Shown piece by piece: positions 35,016-44,677 of a stretch of DNA of 64,000 nucleotides. The stretch lies in the NCBI RefSeq assembly GCF_009745975.1, contig NZ_WHOL01000100.1:1-64000 (forward strand), read 5' to 3'. Both the position numbers and the translations under genes were made by a program. Position 1 is the stretch's first letter. Every line of letters begins with the position of its first letter. Below the pieces are notes generated by a model, which saw nothing but the letters and a program-made list of their open reading frames with translations, did no database searches and was not told the DNA's origin. The stretch comes from Actinokineospora pegani (GTDB lineage Bacteria; Actinomycetota; Actinomycetes; Mycobacteriales; Pseudonocardiaceae).

Positions 35016-35804
35016 TCAGCGCTGCAAATCGCGGAGCGCGATCGCCAGCGCGGAGAGCCGGTCGGAGGCGTCGGTGAGGGTGTCGTGCGAAGCCGACGCG
35101 GTGCTCGCGGCGAGCGCGCGGCCCGCGGCGGAGACCAGCCCCAGGTAGCCCTCGACGCCCTCGTCGAGTTGGCGGCGCAGTCCGCGCACGCCCTCGGACA
35201 ACGGGGAGCGGTCGCGGGACGGGGAGTGGTCGCGGGCGCGCTCGACGGCCTGGAGCTGGGCGGAGATCGCGTGCAGCGCGGTGGCGGCCTCGGCGCCGGA
35301 GGCGCGGGCCTGGGCGACGTCGTCCGGCGGGACCAGCGCGGCGCTGCCGAGCTGTTCGAGCAGCACGTGCAGGGTCTCCTGGGCCTCGCCCAGCCTGCGC
35401 ATCGGCTCCCGGGCGGCGGAGGTCCTGGCGGGCAGCGCGACCGGCTTGGGCGGGGGCTCGGGCAGCGGCTGCCGGTGCAGCCGCCAGGACTGCACCCCGG
35501 AGACGGTGGTGGCGATCCCGGAGAAGACCGCCCCGCCGATCAGCAGCGGCAGGCTCACCCCCGGGTTGAGCACGGCGATGTCGACCACGGCCGCGCCGAC
35601 GCCGGTCGCGGCCGTCGTGGCGCCCCAGCCCTGGGCGATCGCCACGGACTGCTTGCGCTTGCGGATGGCCTTGGCCCTGGGATCGCGCCACCCGGCGAGA
35701 GCACCCCGGACCTGTTCGGCGTAGGGGTGGGAGAGGCCGCGGAGGCTCTGCTCGACCATCTTGTTGCCGAGCTTGATCAGCTCGTTCCTCCGCGACCCCA
35801 CCAC
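35016..35804 (-). CDS. pspM: PspM-like phage shock envelope stress protein
   Basis: A 262-residue membrane protein directly after pspA. Two adjacent hydrophobic segments (about residues 58-78 and 82-100) follow a basic RDPRAKAIRKRKQS patch; the C-terminal half is soluble and Ala-rich. In Mycobacterium the pspA neighbour PspM (Rv2743c) has two membrane segments and joins the ClgR-PspA-PspM-PspN module. The name is inferred from order and topology. A PspN homologue is not present downstream. Confidence 0.78.
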   Translation of the reverse strand: MVGSRRNELIKLGNKMVEQSLRGLSHPYAEQVRGALAGWRDPRAKAIRKRKQSVAIAQGWGATTAATGVGAAVVDIAVLNPGVSLPLLIGGAVFSGIATTVSGVQSWRLHRQPLPEPPPKPVALPARTSAAREPMRRLGEAQETLHVLLEQLGSAALVPPDDVAQARASGAEAATALHAISAQLQAVERARDHSPSRDRSPLSEGVRGLRRQLDEGVEGYLGLVSAAGRALAASTASASHDTLTDASDRLSALAIALRDLQR

Positions 35805-35815
35805 GTGCCCTCTTC

Positions 35816-36652
35816 TCAGCCGTTGGCTTGCGGGTTCTTCTCCTGCGCGACCCGCGAGGCGATCTCGGCCTGGATGTCACCGCCCGCGGGCGAGGCGCTC
35901 GCGCCACCGCTCACCTGACCGGCCACCTGACCGCCGCCCATCGACGCGCGGATCTGGTCGAGCCGCGACTGGCCCGCCATCTCGGTGGTGGAGGCCTGGA
36001 CCTCCATCATCCGGCCCTGCACCGAGTTCTGCGCCAGCTCAGCCGAGCCCAGCGCGGTGGTGTAGCGCTTCTCGATCTTGTCCCGGACCTCCTCCAGGGA
36101 GGGGGTGTTGCCCGGGGCGGCCAGCTCGCTCATCTGGTTGAGCGACTTGGAGACCTGCTCCTGCATCTTGGCCTGCTCGAGCTGGCTGAGCAGCTTGGTG
36201 CGCTCGGCCAGCTTGTTCTGCAGCACCATGGCGTTGCGCTCGACGGCCTGCTTGGCCTGCGCGGCGGCCTGCAGCGCCTGGTCGTGCAGCGTCTTGAGGT
36301 CCTCGATGCCCTGCTCGGCGGTCACGAGCTGGGTGGCGAAGGACTGGGCGGCGTTCTCGAACTGCGTCGCCTTCTGGTCGTCGCCCTTGCCGCGGGCCTC
36401 GTCGGCCAGCACCAGCGCTTGGCGCGCCGAGGCCTGCAGCTTCTCGACCTCGCCGAGCTGGCGGTTGAGCTTCATCTCCAGCTGGCGCTGGTTGCCGATC
36501 ACGGAGGCGGCCTGCTGCGAGAGTGCCTGGTGCTGGCGCTGCGCCTCCTCGATGGCCTGCTGGATCTGCACCTTGGGATCGGCGTGCTCGTCGATCTTCG
36601 ACGAGAACGACGCCATCAGGTACTTCCAGAACTTCACGAACGGGTTGGCCAT
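35816..36652 (-). CDS. pspA: PspA/IM30 membrane-stress protein
   Basis: A 278-residue, almost fully coiled-coil protein beginning [27 protein letters not shown], the amphipathic membrane-binding helix and first coil of the PspA/IM30 family. The C-terminal tail is Gly/Ala/Ser-rich. ESCRT-III-like PspA assemblies protect the membrane under envelope stress. GGCGGAGGAG directly precedes the ATG. An ECF-type promoter lies at 36709-36736, and pspM follows after 11 bp. Confidence 0.94.
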   Translation of the reverse strand: MANPFVKFWKYLMASFSSKIDEHADPKVQIQQAIEEAQRQHQALSQQAASVIGNQRQLEMKLNRQLGEVEKLQASARQALVLADEARGKGDDQKATQFENAAQSFATQLVTAEQGIEDLKTLHDQALQAAAQAKQAVERNAMVLQNKLAERTKLLSQLEQAKMQEQVSKSLNQMSELAAPGNTPSLEEVRDKIEKRYTTALGSAELAQNSVQGRMMEVQASTTEMAGQSRLDQIRASMGGGQVAGQVSGGASASPAGGDIQAEIASRVAQEKNPQANG

Positions 36653-36708
36653 CTCCTCCGCCTGCCTTCTCGTACTGCCGGTCCACTGGTCCCGTCGGCC
36701 GCGTTAGG

Positions 36709-36736
36709 CCAACGTGCCTGCGCCTGCGCGGGTTCC
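36709..36736 (-). promoter_or_regulatory. ECF sigma (SigE-type) promoter of pspA
   Basis: On the minus strand GGAAC (36736-36732), 17 bases, CGTT (36714-36711); extended it reads GGAACC-N16-CGTTGG. This matches the mycobacterial SigE consensus, and SigE is known to induce pspA in Mycobacterium tuberculosis. The start would be near 36703, leaving about 50 bases before the ATG. Confidence 0.75.
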
Positions 36737-36942
36737 ATCGAGCTGTGCGGTCCATCGTGTCAGGTGCGTTCGGGCGGTTCCACCGGACCCGGGGGAATTC
36801 CCGGGTTCTCCCGGAGACCTCGGACCACCCTCGGGGTCCGCCCGACCCCGGGTATGGGTGATTCTCCCCGATGACACGGCCGGAGCCGGGACGAACGCGG
36901 GAAACGGCCGCCGAATGTCACCTCGACGTGATCACCCGCGGA

Positions 36943-36990
36943 CGGGACGGGCCCGGGGGACGCGCGGTGCGCTCCCCCGGGCCCGTCCCG
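36943..36990 (-). terminator. Terminator hairpin of clgR
   Basis: A perfect 18-bp inverted repeat (36943-36960 with 36973-36990) around a 12-base loop that can itself pair. It lies 27 bp after the clgR stop and separates clgR from pspA transcription. Confidence 0.75.
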
Positions 36991-37016
36991 GCTGTGTGTG
37001 GTTGTCGGTGCGGGTC

Positions 37017-37448
37017 TCAGGCGGCGAACACTGCCTCGGACCTGCCCGCGCCGAGGGGGGGCTCGATCCGGTGCGTCAGCACCGGCTGCAACCGCAGGTC
37101 GGCCAGGCTGTCCCCGACGACGGCGGGCACCAGCCTGCCACCGTCGACGCGCGCCACGGCCTCGCTGTCCACCGGCTCGGTGACGCGCCCGGGCACGCCG
37201 TCGGCGACGGCGGTCAGCGCGCCGATGTCCGAGGCCACGTTGTGCAGCAGCTCCGACAGCGGCAGTTCCAGGGCGTCGCAGATCGCCGCGAGCAGCTCGC
37301 TGGAGGCCTCCTTGCGGCCCCGCTCCACTTCCGAGAGGTAACCCAGGCTGACCCGCGCGGAGCGGGAGACCTCCCGCAGCGTGCGCTGCTGGTTGGTGCG
37401 GGCGTGTCGGAGCCGATCACCGATCGCCTCGCGCAACAGCACGGTCAT
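37017..37448 (-). CDS. clgR: ClgR, XRE-type activator of Clp protease and psp genes
   Basis: A 143-residue regulator with a Cro/C1-type helix-turn-helix: [34 protein letters not shown] is characteristic of ClgR/PspC-like activators. ClgR activates clp genes and the psp operon in actinobacteria, and its C-terminus is a ClpP-dependent degron; this one ends SEAVFAA, with an Ala-Ala terminus suited to ClpXP recognition. A ClgR box and an ECF promoter lie upstream (37586-37625). Confidence 0.9.
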   Translation of the reverse strand: MTVLLREAIGDRLRHARTNQQRTLREVSRSARVSLGYLSEVERGRKEASSELLAAICDALELPLSELLHNVASDIGALTAVADGVPGRVTEPVDSEAVARVDGGRLVPAVVGDSLADLRLQPVLTHRIEPPLGAGRSEAVFAA

Positions 37449-37585
37449 CGCGCACCTCCCTTCCTCGGCGGACCTCAGTCCGAGCGTCGCCCCCGCCCCG
37501 GGTGACTTGAGCGGAAACCACGCCTGGCCCTCATGCGAACAACGTTACCCAGTGGGTCGGACACAGCGCAGCGACTTCTCGGGTA

Positions 37586-37625
37586 GTCCGCCAAGAGCGA
37601 ACGTCCCAGACGCCCGGATCGTTCC
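37586..37625 (-). promoter_or_regulatory. clgR promoter: ECF-type elements overlapped by a ClgR box
   Basis: On the minus strand GGAAC (37625-37621), 17 bases, CGTT (37603-37600), the same spacing as the pspA promoter. GTTCGC-N5-GCGGAC (37602-37586, minus) fits the ClgR box (CGC-N5-GCG core) and overlaps the -10. This suggests SigE-type activation with ClgR autoregulation. The leader to the clgR ATG is about 145 bases. Confidence 0.65.
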
Positions 37626-37656
37626 CCGGGCCACACCACTGACCGTGACCGGCCAC

Positions 37657-38166
37657 TTACCCGTAGAGGGTACCGAGTCGCCCCGCGAGCAGGTCAAGGG
37701 CGGCACGCACGGCGACGGTGCGAATTTGGTCTCGCCCACCCGCCGCGACCGGCGCTGACGACCACGCGCCGTCCGGTCCGGACAGCGCGGCGAAGATCAT
37801 CCCGACCGGCTTGCCGTCCTGCTCGTCGGGACCCGCGACGCCGGTCAGGCCGATACCGTACGTGGCCGAGCAGCGGGTCCTGGCGCCCTCGGCGAGGGCG
37901 GCGGCGACGGCCGGGTCGACCGGTCCACGAGCCGCGAGCAGCGCTGGGTCGACCCCGGCGAGCCCGGATTTCAAGTCGGTCGCGTAGACGACCAGCCCGC
38001 CGCGGACCACGGTGCTGGAACCGGCCACGGTGGTCAGCGCGGCGGTCAGGAGCCCCGCCGTCAAAGACTCCGCTGTGGCGACTGTCTCATTTCGGGCGCG
38101 CAGCCCGGCCACGACGCGCACGACCTCGGCCCGGGTGAGGCCGGGCAGCAGGTCCAGCCCCGTCAC
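37657..38166 (-). CDS. CinA C-terminal domain protein (PncC-like nicotinamide-nucleotide amidase)
   Basis: A 169-residue stand-alone CinA-C domain. TVATAESLTAGLL and GIGLTGVAGPDEQDGKPVG are the family signatures; proteins of this kind hydrolyse NMN to NaMN (PncC). The GTG at 38166 overlaps the pgsA stop (GTGA), so it is cotranscribed with pgsA and rimO. In other genomes the same unit often precedes clgR, as here. Confidence 0.9.
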   Translation of the reverse strand: MTGLDLLPGLTRAEVVRVVAGLRARNETVATAESLTAGLLTAALTTVAGSSTVVRGGLVVYATDLKSGLAGVDPALLAARGPVDPAVAAALAEGARTRCSATYGIGLTGVAGPDEQDGKPVGMIFAALSGPDGAWSSAPVAAGGRDQIRTVAVRAALDLLAGRLGTLYG

Positions 38167-38894
38167 GGGGCCATGGCCCGGCGCCCCCGGGCGCGCAGCC
38201 GCACGGCGCGCACGACGTAGTCGACGCCGGTGACGACGGTCAGCACCAGCGCGACGGCCATCACCACCCAGGCCGCGGGCACCAGGAAGCCGGGCAGCGG
38301 GAGCACGAACAACCCGATCGCCAGCACCTGGGCCAGCGTCTTGGCCTTGCCACCCCGGCTGGCCGGGATGACCCCGTGCCGGATGACCCAGAACCGCAGC
38401 AGCGTCACCCCGACCTCGCGCACGGCGATGACGGTGGTGATCCACCACGGCAGCATGCCCAGCACGCTCAGCCCGACCAGCGCCGAACCGGTGAGCGCCT
38501 TGTCCGCGATCGGGTCGACGATCTTGCCGAAGTCGGTGATCAGGCCGTGCTTGCGGGCCAGCCGCCCGTCGATGTGGTCGGTGACCGAGGCGACGGCGAA
38601 GACGAACCAGGCCACCAGCCGCCACAGCGGGTCGGTCCCGTCCTCGGCGAACAGCGCCAGCAGGAAGAACGGCACCAGCAGCAGCCGGGACACGGTGAGC
38701 ATGTTGGCGATGTTGAGCAACGGCACGCGCGTGGGCTCGGGCAGCGTGGCGTGCGGCGGCTCGGCGCCCGCGGGCTGGGCGGTCGGGGCGGCGACCGGCC
38801 GGACCGGCGGCTGCCCGGCGGGTTGGGGCGGGGACTCCTGCCCCGGCTCGACCCGCTCCGCCGCCCCGCCCTGACCACCCGCCGCCGTGCTCAC
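38163..38894 (-). CDS. pgsA: CDP-diacylglycerol--glycerol-3-phosphate 3-phosphatidyltransferase PgsA
   Basis: Membrane enzyme of phosphatidylglycerol synthesis, 243 residues. The CDP-alcohol phosphotransferase motif is complete: [19 protein letters not shown] followed by PIAD. About 58 Pro/Ala/Gln-rich residues precede the first membrane helix; they are probably a disordered cytosolic tail, or the true start is internal. GTG at 38894 overlaps the rimO stop. Several PgsA paralogues exist in actinomycetes, so the exact acceptor is inferred. Confidence 0.88.
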   Translation of the reverse strand: MSTAAGGQGGAAERVEPGQESPPQPAGQPPVRPVAAPTAQPAGAEPPHATLPEPTRVPLLNIANMLTVSRLLLVPFFLLALFAEDGTDPLWRLVAWFVFAVASVTDHIDGRLARKHGLITDFGKIVDPIADKALTGSALVGLSVLGMLPWWITTVIAVREVGVTLLRFWVIRHGVIPASRGGKAKTLAQVLAIGLFVLPLPGFLVPAAWVVMAVALVLTVVTGVDYVVRAVRLRARGRRAMAP

Positions 38895-40363
38895 GCCGCG
38901 CCCGGTGACACGCGGGGCAGCACCTCTAGCGGCTCGACCAGCAGGTCGACGCCCTCGGTGTCGACGACGCGGCCGCGCACCAGGTCGCCGACGGCCAGGT
39001 CGGCGGGCTCGAGCGAGTCGCCCGCGACGAACACGCACTCGCCGTCGACCTCGGGGGCCTGGTGGGCGGCGCGGCCCGCGCAGTCCTCGTCGTCGGTCTC
39101 GGGGCGCTCGACGAGCACGACGACCTCGGCGCCGACGCGCTCCTCGGCGCGCTGCGCCGTCAGCTCCTCGACCAGGTCGGAGATCCGGGAGACGCGGGCG
39201 GCGATGGTCTCGGCGTCGAGCTTGTCCGGGAGGTCCGCCGCCTCGGTGCCGTCCTCGTCGGAGTAGCCGAACACGCCGACGGCGTCGAGCCGGGCCTCGG
39301 TGAGGAAGCGGACCAGCTCGGCGAAGTCGGCCTCGGTCTCGCCGGGGAAGCCGACGATGAAGTTGGACCGGATGCCCGCCGCGGGCGAGTGCTCGCGGAT
39401 CTGGCCGACCAGCTTGAGGAAGGAGTCGGTGTCGCCGAAGCGGCGCATCCGGCGCAGCACCGACTCGCTCGAGTGCTGGAAGGACATGTCGAAGTAGTCG
39501 GCGACGCCCGGGGTGGTGGCGATGGCGCGGACCAGGTTCGGCCGGGTCTCGGCGGGCTGCAGGTAGGACGGGCGCACGCGGTCGATCCCGGGCAGCGCGG
39601 CCAGCCGGGTCAGCAGGGCCTCCAGGGCGCGGTCGCCCGCGTGCTCGCGGCCGAGGTCCTTGCCGTAGGAGGTGGTGTTCTCGCTGACCAGGACCAGCTC
39701 GCGCACGCCCTGACCGGCCAGCCACGCGCCCTCGGCGATGATCTCGTCGGGCAGCCGGGACACGAACGAGCCGCGGAAGCTGGGGATGGCGCAGAACGAG
39801 CACCGGCGGTCGCAGCCGGAGGCGATCTTCAACGAGGCGACCGGGGCGTCGTCGAGGCGCTTGCGCTCGATGCGCGGGCCCCAGGCGTGGCCGGGCACGG
39901 TCACCTCGGCCGCGGCGGCCTGCCGGTCGACCGGGCTGATCGGCAGCAGCGTGCGCCGGTCCACCGGCACGTGCGAGGGCACGGCGTGGCCGGAGAGCAC
40001 GTCGCCGAGGCGTTCGGCGAGGTCGGGGTAGTGGTCGAAGCCCAGGACGGCGTCGGCCTCCGGCAGGCTCTCGGCCAGCTCGGCGCCGTAGCGCTCGGCC
40101 ATGCAGCCGACCGCGACGACCTTGGCCCCGGTGTCGGCGGCGGCGAGCAGGGTGTCGACCGAGTCCTTCTTGGCCGACTCGACGAACCCGCAGGTGTTGA
40201 CGACGATGACGTCGGGGCTCGACCCGTCCTCGCCGCCGTCGGGGTCGACCAGCTCCCAGCCACCGCCCGCGAGCCTGCCCGCGAGCTCCTCGGAGTCGAC
40301 CTCGTTGCGGGCGCAGCCGAGGGTGAGCATGGCGACACGGCGTGACGTGGACGGAGAAGGCAC
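38891..40363 (-). CDS. rimO: Ribosomal protein S12 methylthiotransferase RimO
   Basis: Radical-SAM enzyme that adds a methylthio group to an Asp of ribosomal protein S12. The 490-residue protein has the N-terminal cluster cysteines ([29 protein letters not shown]), the radical SAM triad CDRRCSFC near residue 195, and a C-terminal TRAM domain. [11 protein letters not shown] with YLQPAE favours RimO over MiaB. GTG at 40363 is used; a TTG two codons upstream is open. Confidence 0.92.
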   Translation of the reverse strand: MPSPSTSRRVAMLTLGCARNEVDSEELAGRLAGGGWELVDPDGGEDGSSPDVIVVNTCGFVESAKKDSVDTLLAAADTGAKVVAVGCMAERYGAELAESLPEADAVLGFDHYPDLAERLGDVLSGHAVPSHVPVDRRTLLPISPVDRQAAAAEVTVPGHAWGPRIERKRLDDAPVASLKIASGCDRRCSFCAIPSFRGSFVSRLPDEIIAEGAWLAGQGVRELVLVSENTTSYGKDLGREHAGDRALEALLTRLAALPGIDRVRPSYLQPAETRPNLVRAIATTPGVADYFDMSFQHSSESVLRRMRRFGDTDSFLKLVGQIREHSPAAGIRSNFIVGFPGETEADFAELVRFLTEARLDAVGVFGYSDEDGTEAADLPDKLDAETIAARVSRISDLVEELTAQRAEERVGAEVVVLVERPETDDEDCAGRAAHQAPEVDGECVFVAGDSLEPADLAVGDLVRGRVVDTEGVDLLVEPLEVLPRVSPGAA

Positions 40364-40622
40364 GACCAAAGGGTAACCGCCGGGGGGTGGCCTGCCCGCG
40401 AGGGACGGGGAGGGGGCGGGCGCCGAGCCGGATAAGTGTTGATCACCGTCGATGAGAACTGTCGGCGTTCGACAAACCCCTCACAGGGGGTCATCGTGCA
40501 CCGTCGGGTTTAACACCGTTGCGCAATCGGGACTACGAATACTCGCTGTAATAGTGCAGAGTGTCAGTCCTGTACAGGCTGCGCCCGATCGTGGGCGGGA
40601 TGTCAAGGGAGCGGTTGGGGTC

Positions 40623-41912
40623 ATGTCCAGGGGTCGGCACCGCAAGAAGCGCAGGATTCCCACAGCCGCGGCGGCGTTGGTGCCGGTCGCGGTCGTGCTG
40701 GTGGTCTCCACCGGCGACGGGGCCGAACAGCCGGGCCCGACCGGGCCGCGGGCGCTGCCCGCCGAGCTGTTGGTGCCCGTGCCCGCCTCGATGAGCTCCG
40801 TGGCGGTCAACGGCTCGCTGCCCACCGACCAGGAGCTCTCCCCCGAGCTGCTGCAGGCGGTCGTGACCGCGGGCACCTCGGCCGAGCCCGCCTGGCCGAC
40901 CGTCGACGTCGACCTCACCGACTCCTCGATCCCCGAGGTGGCGATGCGCGCCTACGCGCGCGCCGAGCAGCTCCTGCGCGCGGCGCAGCCGGGCTGCAAC
41001 GTCACCTGGACGCTGCTCGCGGGCCTGGGCAAGGCCGAGTCCGACCACGCGGACGGCGGCCTGGTCGACGGCGTCGGCGACACCCTGAGCCCGATCCTGG
41101 GCCCGCTGCTCGACGGCAGCGAGGGCTCCGGCGCGGCGAAGGTCCCCGACACCGACGGTGGCCGCTGGGACGGCGACAAGCACTGGGACCGCGCGGTCGG
41201 CCCCATGCAGTTCATCCCGGGTGTGTGGTCGGTCTACGGCACCGACGGCAGCGGCGACGGCAAGGCCGACCCGAACAACCTCTACGACGCGGCGGTGACC
41301 GCGGCGCGGTTCCTGTGCGCGGGCGGCACGGACCTGGACGACCCGGCGCAGCGGGCCAGGGCGATCTTCCGCTACAACCACTCGGACAACTTCGTCCGCG
41401 TCATCCTGACCTGGGACGCCTCGTACGGCAAGGTCGTGGAGCAGCCGACCGGGATCATCCCGCCGCCCGGCGCGGGCGCCCCGGACGAGGGCGGCGTGCT
41501 CGCGGGCGGCGCCCAGCCCACCCCGCTGGCGGCCGCGGGCACGACGGTCGCCCCGCAGGCGGGCAACACCCCCGGCGGCATCACGGTGCCGCCGATCACG
41601 GTGCCGGGCGTGCCCGGCGTCCAGATCCCCGGCATCCAGATCCCGGTGCCCGGCCTGCCGAACACCCCGCCCCCGCCCGGGGCCACGCCGCCCAAGCCGA
41701 CCACGACGAACCAGCCGAGGCCGACGACCACCACGGCGCAGCCGAAGCCGACCACGACGCAGCCCAAGCCGACGACCACGGCCCCCAAGCCGACCACGAC
41801 GCAGCCGAGGCCGACGACGACCACCCCGAGGCCGACCACCACGTCCAACACGCCGAACCTGCCCGGCACCGACTGGTACGACTGGACCGTCTGGCTCCCC
41901 TGGAACCGCTGA
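40623..41912 (+). CDS. Secreted lytic transglycosylase with Pro/Thr repeat tail
   Basis: A 429-residue exported murein hydrolase. A basic start (MSRGRHRKKRR) and hydrophobic segment (about 13-30) form a signal or anchor. The lytic transglycosylase (SLT) domain has LLAGLGKAESDHADGG with the catalytic Glu, AVGPMQFIPGVW and the Asn-containing IFRYNHSDNFVRVIL. The tail is Pro-rich with about seven PKPTTT/PRPTTT repeats, then ends WYDWTVWLPWNR. ATG at 40623 follows AAGGGAG at about 12 bases. A 19-bp terminator follows. Confidence 0.87.
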   Translation: MSRGRHRKKRRIPTAAAALVPVAVVLVVSTGDGAEQPGPTGPRALPAELLVPVPASMSSVAVNGSLPTDQELSPELLQAVVTAGTSAEPAWPTVDVDLTDSSIPEVAMRAYARAEQLLRAAQPGCNVTWTLLAGLGKAESDHADGGLVDGVGDTLSPILGPLLDGSEGSGAAKVPDTDGGRWDGDKHWDRAVGPMQFIPGVWSVYGTDGSGDGKADPNNLYDAAVTAARFLCAGGTDLDDPAQRARAIFRYNHSDNFVRVILTWDASYGKVVEQPTGIIPPPGAGAPDEGGVLAGGAQPTPLAAAGTTVAPQAGNTPGGITVPPITVPGVPGVQIPGIQIPVPGLPNTPPPPGATPPKPTTTNQPRPTTTTAQPKPTTTQPKPTTTAPKPTTTQPRPTTTTPRPTTTSNTPNLPGTDWYDWTVWLPWNR

Positions 41913-41921
41913 CGCGCGACG

Positions 41922-41962
41922 CGCCCGAGGCCCCCACCCGCCGCGGGTGGGGGCCTCGGGCG
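41922..41962. terminator. Perfect 19-bp bidirectional terminator
   Basis: 41922-41940 pairs perfectly with 41944-41962 around a 3-base loop, followed by TTCT. It lies between the convergent lytic transglycosylase and thiolase genes and serves both strands. Confidence 0.85.
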
Positions 41963-41964
41963 TT

Positions 41965-43179
41965 CTAGACCCGCTCGAACAGCGCGGCCAGGCCCTGCCC
42001 GCCGCCGATGCACATCGTCTCCAGCGCGTAGCGGCCCTGCCTGCGGTCCAGCTCGCGCAGCATGGTCGCCAGGACGCGGGCGCCGGTGGCCCCCAGCGGG
42101 TGGCCCAGGGAGATGCCGGAGCCGTTGACGTTGACCCGCTCCCAGTCGGCCTCGGTGAGCCCCCACTCGGCGGCGACCGCGAGCACCTGGGCGGCGAAGG
42201 CCTCGTTCAGCTCGATGAGGTCGACCTCGGCCAGGGTCAGCCCGGCGCGGCCGAGCGCCTTGGCGGTGGCGGGCACCGGGCCCAGGCCCATCAGGTGCGG
42301 CGCCACGCCCGCGCTCGCCCAGGACACCAGCCGCGCCAGCGGTCGCAGCCCCAGCTCGGCGGCCTTCTCCGGGGTGGTGACCACGCAGCACGCGGCGCCG
42401 TCGTTCTGGCCGCTGGCGTTGCCCGCGGTGACGGTGGCCTCGGCGTCCTGCCTGCCCATGATCGGCTTGAGCCCGGCCAGGGTGTCGGCGGTGGTGTCGG
42501 CGCGCGGGTGCTCGTCGCGGTCGACGTCCACGGCGGGCCCGCCGCGCTTGCCGGGGACGGTGACCGGCACGATCTCGTCGGCGAAGCGGCCCGCGGTGAT
42601 GGCGGCGACGGCGCGCGCGTGCGAGCGCACGGCCAGCTCGTCCTGCTCGGCGCGGGAGATCCCGTACTCGCGGCGCAGGTTTTCCGCGGTCTCCACCATG
42701 CCGCCGGGCACCGGGTGGTTGGCCCCACCCGCGGTCACCCTGGCCCTGGCCAGCCGGTCGTGCAGCTCGACGCCCGCGCCCTTGATCCCCCAGCGCATGG
42801 CCGTGGAGTAGAACTCGACCTGGCTCATGTTCTCCGCGCCGCCCGCCACGACCAGGTCGTTGGCCCCGGTCTGCACCCGCATCGCGGCGTCGATGACCGC
42901 CTGCAGCCCGGAGCCGCAGCGCCGGTCGACCTGGACACCGGGCACCTCGACCGGGAACCCGGCGTCGAGCGCGGCGACCCGGCCCAGCGCGGGCGCCTCG
43001 GCGTTGGGGTGGCACTGGCCGAACACCACGTCCTCGACCACCGCGGGGTCGATGCCCGTGCGCGCGATCAGCGCGCGCAGCGCCGTCGCGGCCAGCTCGG
43101 TCACCGCCACCCCGGCGAACTGCCCGCCGAAGCGCCCCACCGGGGTCCGGACCGGTTCGCAGATGACCGCCTCGCGCAT
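41965..43179 (-). CDS. Acetyl-CoA acetyltransferase / thiolase
   Basis: A 404-residue thiolase catalysing reversible condensation or cleavage of acyl-CoA. The nucleophile is in [13 protein letters not shown] (about residue 92), followed by [18 protein letters not shown] (His) and the second Cys in CIGGGQG. Both biosynthetic and degradative roles fit; no other pathway gene is adjacent. ATG at 43179 is preceded by GGGAG. Ends 3 bp from the shared terminator. Confidence 0.9.
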   Translation of the reverse strand: MREAVICEPVRTPVGRFGGQFAGVAVTELAATALRALIARTGIDPAVVEDVVFGQCHPNAEAPALGRVAALDAGFPVEVPGVQVDRRCGSGLQAVIDAAMRVQTGANDLVVAGGAENMSQVEFYSTAMRWGIKGAGVELHDRLARARVTAGGANHPVPGGMVETAENLRREYGISRAEQDELAVRSHARAVAAITAGRFADEIVPVTVPGKRGGPAVDVDRDEHPRADTTADTLAGLKPIMGRQDAEATVTAGNASGQNDGAACCVVTTPEKAAELGLRPLARLVSWASAGVAPHLMGLGPVPATAKALGRAGLTLAEVDLIELNEAFAAQVLAVAAEWGLTEADWERVNVNGSGISLGHPLGATGARVLATMLRELDRRQGRYALETMCIGGGQGLAALFERV

Positions 43180-43318
43180 GGTGCTCCCTGGTTCCTCTGG
43201 CCTCGCCGCCGGATGACGGCCCCAGCCTGCCCCCCGGACGGGCACCGTCGCCATGTGCGGTACCACACGGGGTGTCCCACCGGCGTGAACCCGGCCCCGA
43301 GGGCTAGATTGGCCGGTT

Positions 43319-43813
43319 GTGAAGCCGGTAGTGCGCAGGGCCAGGACCGCCGACGTCCGCCCGATGAAGGCGGTGATCGACACCTACGTCGGCAAGGTGC
43401 TGCTCGCCAAGCCCATCGTGACCCTGTACGAGGACGTCCAGGAGTTCTGGGTGGCCGAGGTCGACGGCGAGCTGGTGGGCTGCGGCGCCCTGCACGTGCT
43501 GTGGGAGGACATCGCCGAGATCCGCACGATCGCGGTGGCGCCGGGCGCGCGCGGCCTCGGCGTCGGGCACCTGCTGGCCGAGGCGCTGATCGCGGTGGCC
43601 CGCGAGCTGGGCCTGCAGCGGATCTTCGTGCTGACCTTCGAGACCGGATTCTTCGCCAAGCACGGCTTCGTCGAGATCGACGGCACGCCGGTGGCCCCGG
43701 AGGTCTACGAGGAGATGCGCCGCTCGATGGACGAGGGCGTCGCGGAGTTCCTCGACCTGGAGTACGTCAAGCCGAACACCCTGGGCAACAGCAGGATGCT
43801 GCTCAAGCTCTGA
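43319..43813 (+). CDS. argA: Amino-acid N-acetyltransferase (ArgA-like, arginine synthesis)
   Basis: A 164-residue GNAT enzyme like the short mycobacterial N-acetylglutamate synthase Rv2747. RIAV-type acetyl-CoA site reads [20 protein letters not shown], and [16 protein letters not shown] is typical of this ArgA group. Context (pgsA, clgR, pspA on one side, ftsK on the other) repeats the Rv2744c-Rv2748c order. GTG start 8 bases after TAGATT, so probably leaderless. Confidence 0.87.
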   Translation: MKPVVRRARTADVRPMKAVIDTYVGKVLLAKPIVTLYEDVQEFWVAEVDGELVGCGALHVLWEDIAEIRTIAVAPGARGLGVGHLLAEALIAVARELGLQRIFVLTFETGFFAKHGFVEIDGTPVAPEVYEEMRRSMDEGVAEFLDLEYVKPNTLGNSRMLLKL

Positions 43814-43835
43814 GCGCCCGGCGGGGACCGCGCGG

Positions 43836-44225
43836 CTACTTCGTGGCGGCGAGCTGGATCAGGTTGCCGCAGGTGTCGTCGAACACGGCGGTGACCACCG
43901 GCCCGAAGTCGGTCGCCTCCTGGGTGAACTCGACCCCGAGGCCCTTGAGCCGCTCGACCTCGGCGGGCACGTCGTCCACGGCGAAACTGGTGAACGGGAT
44001 GCCGTCGGCCACGAGGGCGTCCTTGAACGGCTTCGCCGCCGGGTGGGCGCTGGGCTCGAGCAGCAACTCGACCCCGTCCGGGCTGGCCGGGGAGACCACC
44101 GTGAGCCAGCGGTACTCGCCGGCGGGCACGTCGGTCTTCTTGGTGAACCCCAGCTTCTCGGTGTAGAACGCCAGCGCCTTGGCCTGGTCGTCGACGAACA
44201 CGCTGGTGACGTTGATGCGGATCAC
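43836..44225 (-). CDS. VOC (glyoxalase/bleomycin-resistance fold) protein
   Basis: A 129-residue single-chain VOC protein starting VIRINVTSVFVDDQAKALAFYTEKLGF, with FDDTCGNLIQLA at the C-terminal metal edge. Substrate unknown: it could be a dioxygenase/isomerase or a binding protein. GTG at 44225 overlaps the ArsR stop (GTGA), so it is the co-repressed partner of the ArsR regulator. Confidence 0.87.
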   Translation of the reverse strand: MIRINVTSVFVDDQAKALAFYTEKLGFTKKTDVPAGEYRWLTVVSPASPDGVELLLEPSAHPAAKPFKDALVADGIPFTSFAVDDVPAEVERLKGLGVEFTQEATDFGPVVTAVFDDTCGNLIQLAATK

Positions 44226-44518
44226 GGGGTGCTTCCCTCTCGGTGGACGGGCCATCGCTCGGAGATCGAGCGCAGTGGGCCCGTGTCGATGTCGTGGAAC
44301 TTGTACCGGCCCTGCCGCCGGGTGCGCACGAGACCAGCCTGCTCCAGCACCGCGAGGTGCTGGGAGATCGCTTGCCGCGAGGAGGCCAGGCCGTGCTTCA
44401 TGGTGAGTCGCCCGCAGATCTCGAACAGCGTCTGGCCGTCCCGATCGATCAGCTCATCCAGGATGAGCCGCCGCGTCGGGTCCCCGATGGCCTTGAACAG
44501 CTCGTGGTCTGCGTCCAC
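44222..44518 (-). CDS. ArsR-family repressor, probably leaderless
   Basis: A 98-residue winged-helix protein with the ArsR core FKAIGDPTRRLILDELIDRDGQTLFEI, the recognition helix SRQAISQHLAVLEQAGLV and wing RRQGRYKFHDI. No Cys metal motif (CxC) is present, so it belongs to the non-metal group often paired with VOC or START proteins. GTG at 44518 lies 7 bases after the -10; an upstream GTG at 44542 lies within the operator itself and is less likely. Confidence 0.88.
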   Translation of the reverse strand: MDADHELFKAIGDPTRRLILDELIDRDGQTLFEICGRLTMKHGLASSRQAISQHLAVLEQAGLVRTRRQGRYKFHDIDTGPLRSISERWPVHREGSTP

Positions 44519-44525
44519 CGGCGCC

Positions 44526-44555
44526 AGTATAGGCAAGTCCACACTTGCCTGTCAA
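44526..44555 (-). promoter_or_regulatory. Consensus promoter with ArsR operator between -35 and -10
   Basis: On the minus strand TTGACA (44555-44550), 18 bases, TATACT (44531-44526). The spacer is filled by the inverted repeat AGGCAAGT-N4-ACTTGCCT (44550-44531). A repressor bound there would block polymerase directly. Consensus elements this good are rare in such a GC-rich genome. Confidence 0.85.
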
Positions 44556-44677
44556 GGCGCAGGGGGCCGGTGCCCGCCGACAGGGGTTCGGCGGGGTATG
44601 CCCGGCGGGGCGCGCGGTGGGATTAATTGCTGGCCGGATCTCCGGCCCCGATTCCCGAGTCTCGAGGGAGACCACCC

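Larger units (their letters stand above)
36653..37016. other. Gap between clgR and pspA
   Basis: This 364-bp stretch has no gene. It contains the ECF-type pspA promoter (36709-36736) and the strong clgR terminator hairpin (36943-36990). The segment between them has GC-rich inverted repeats of no clear purpose. Confidence 0.7.
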
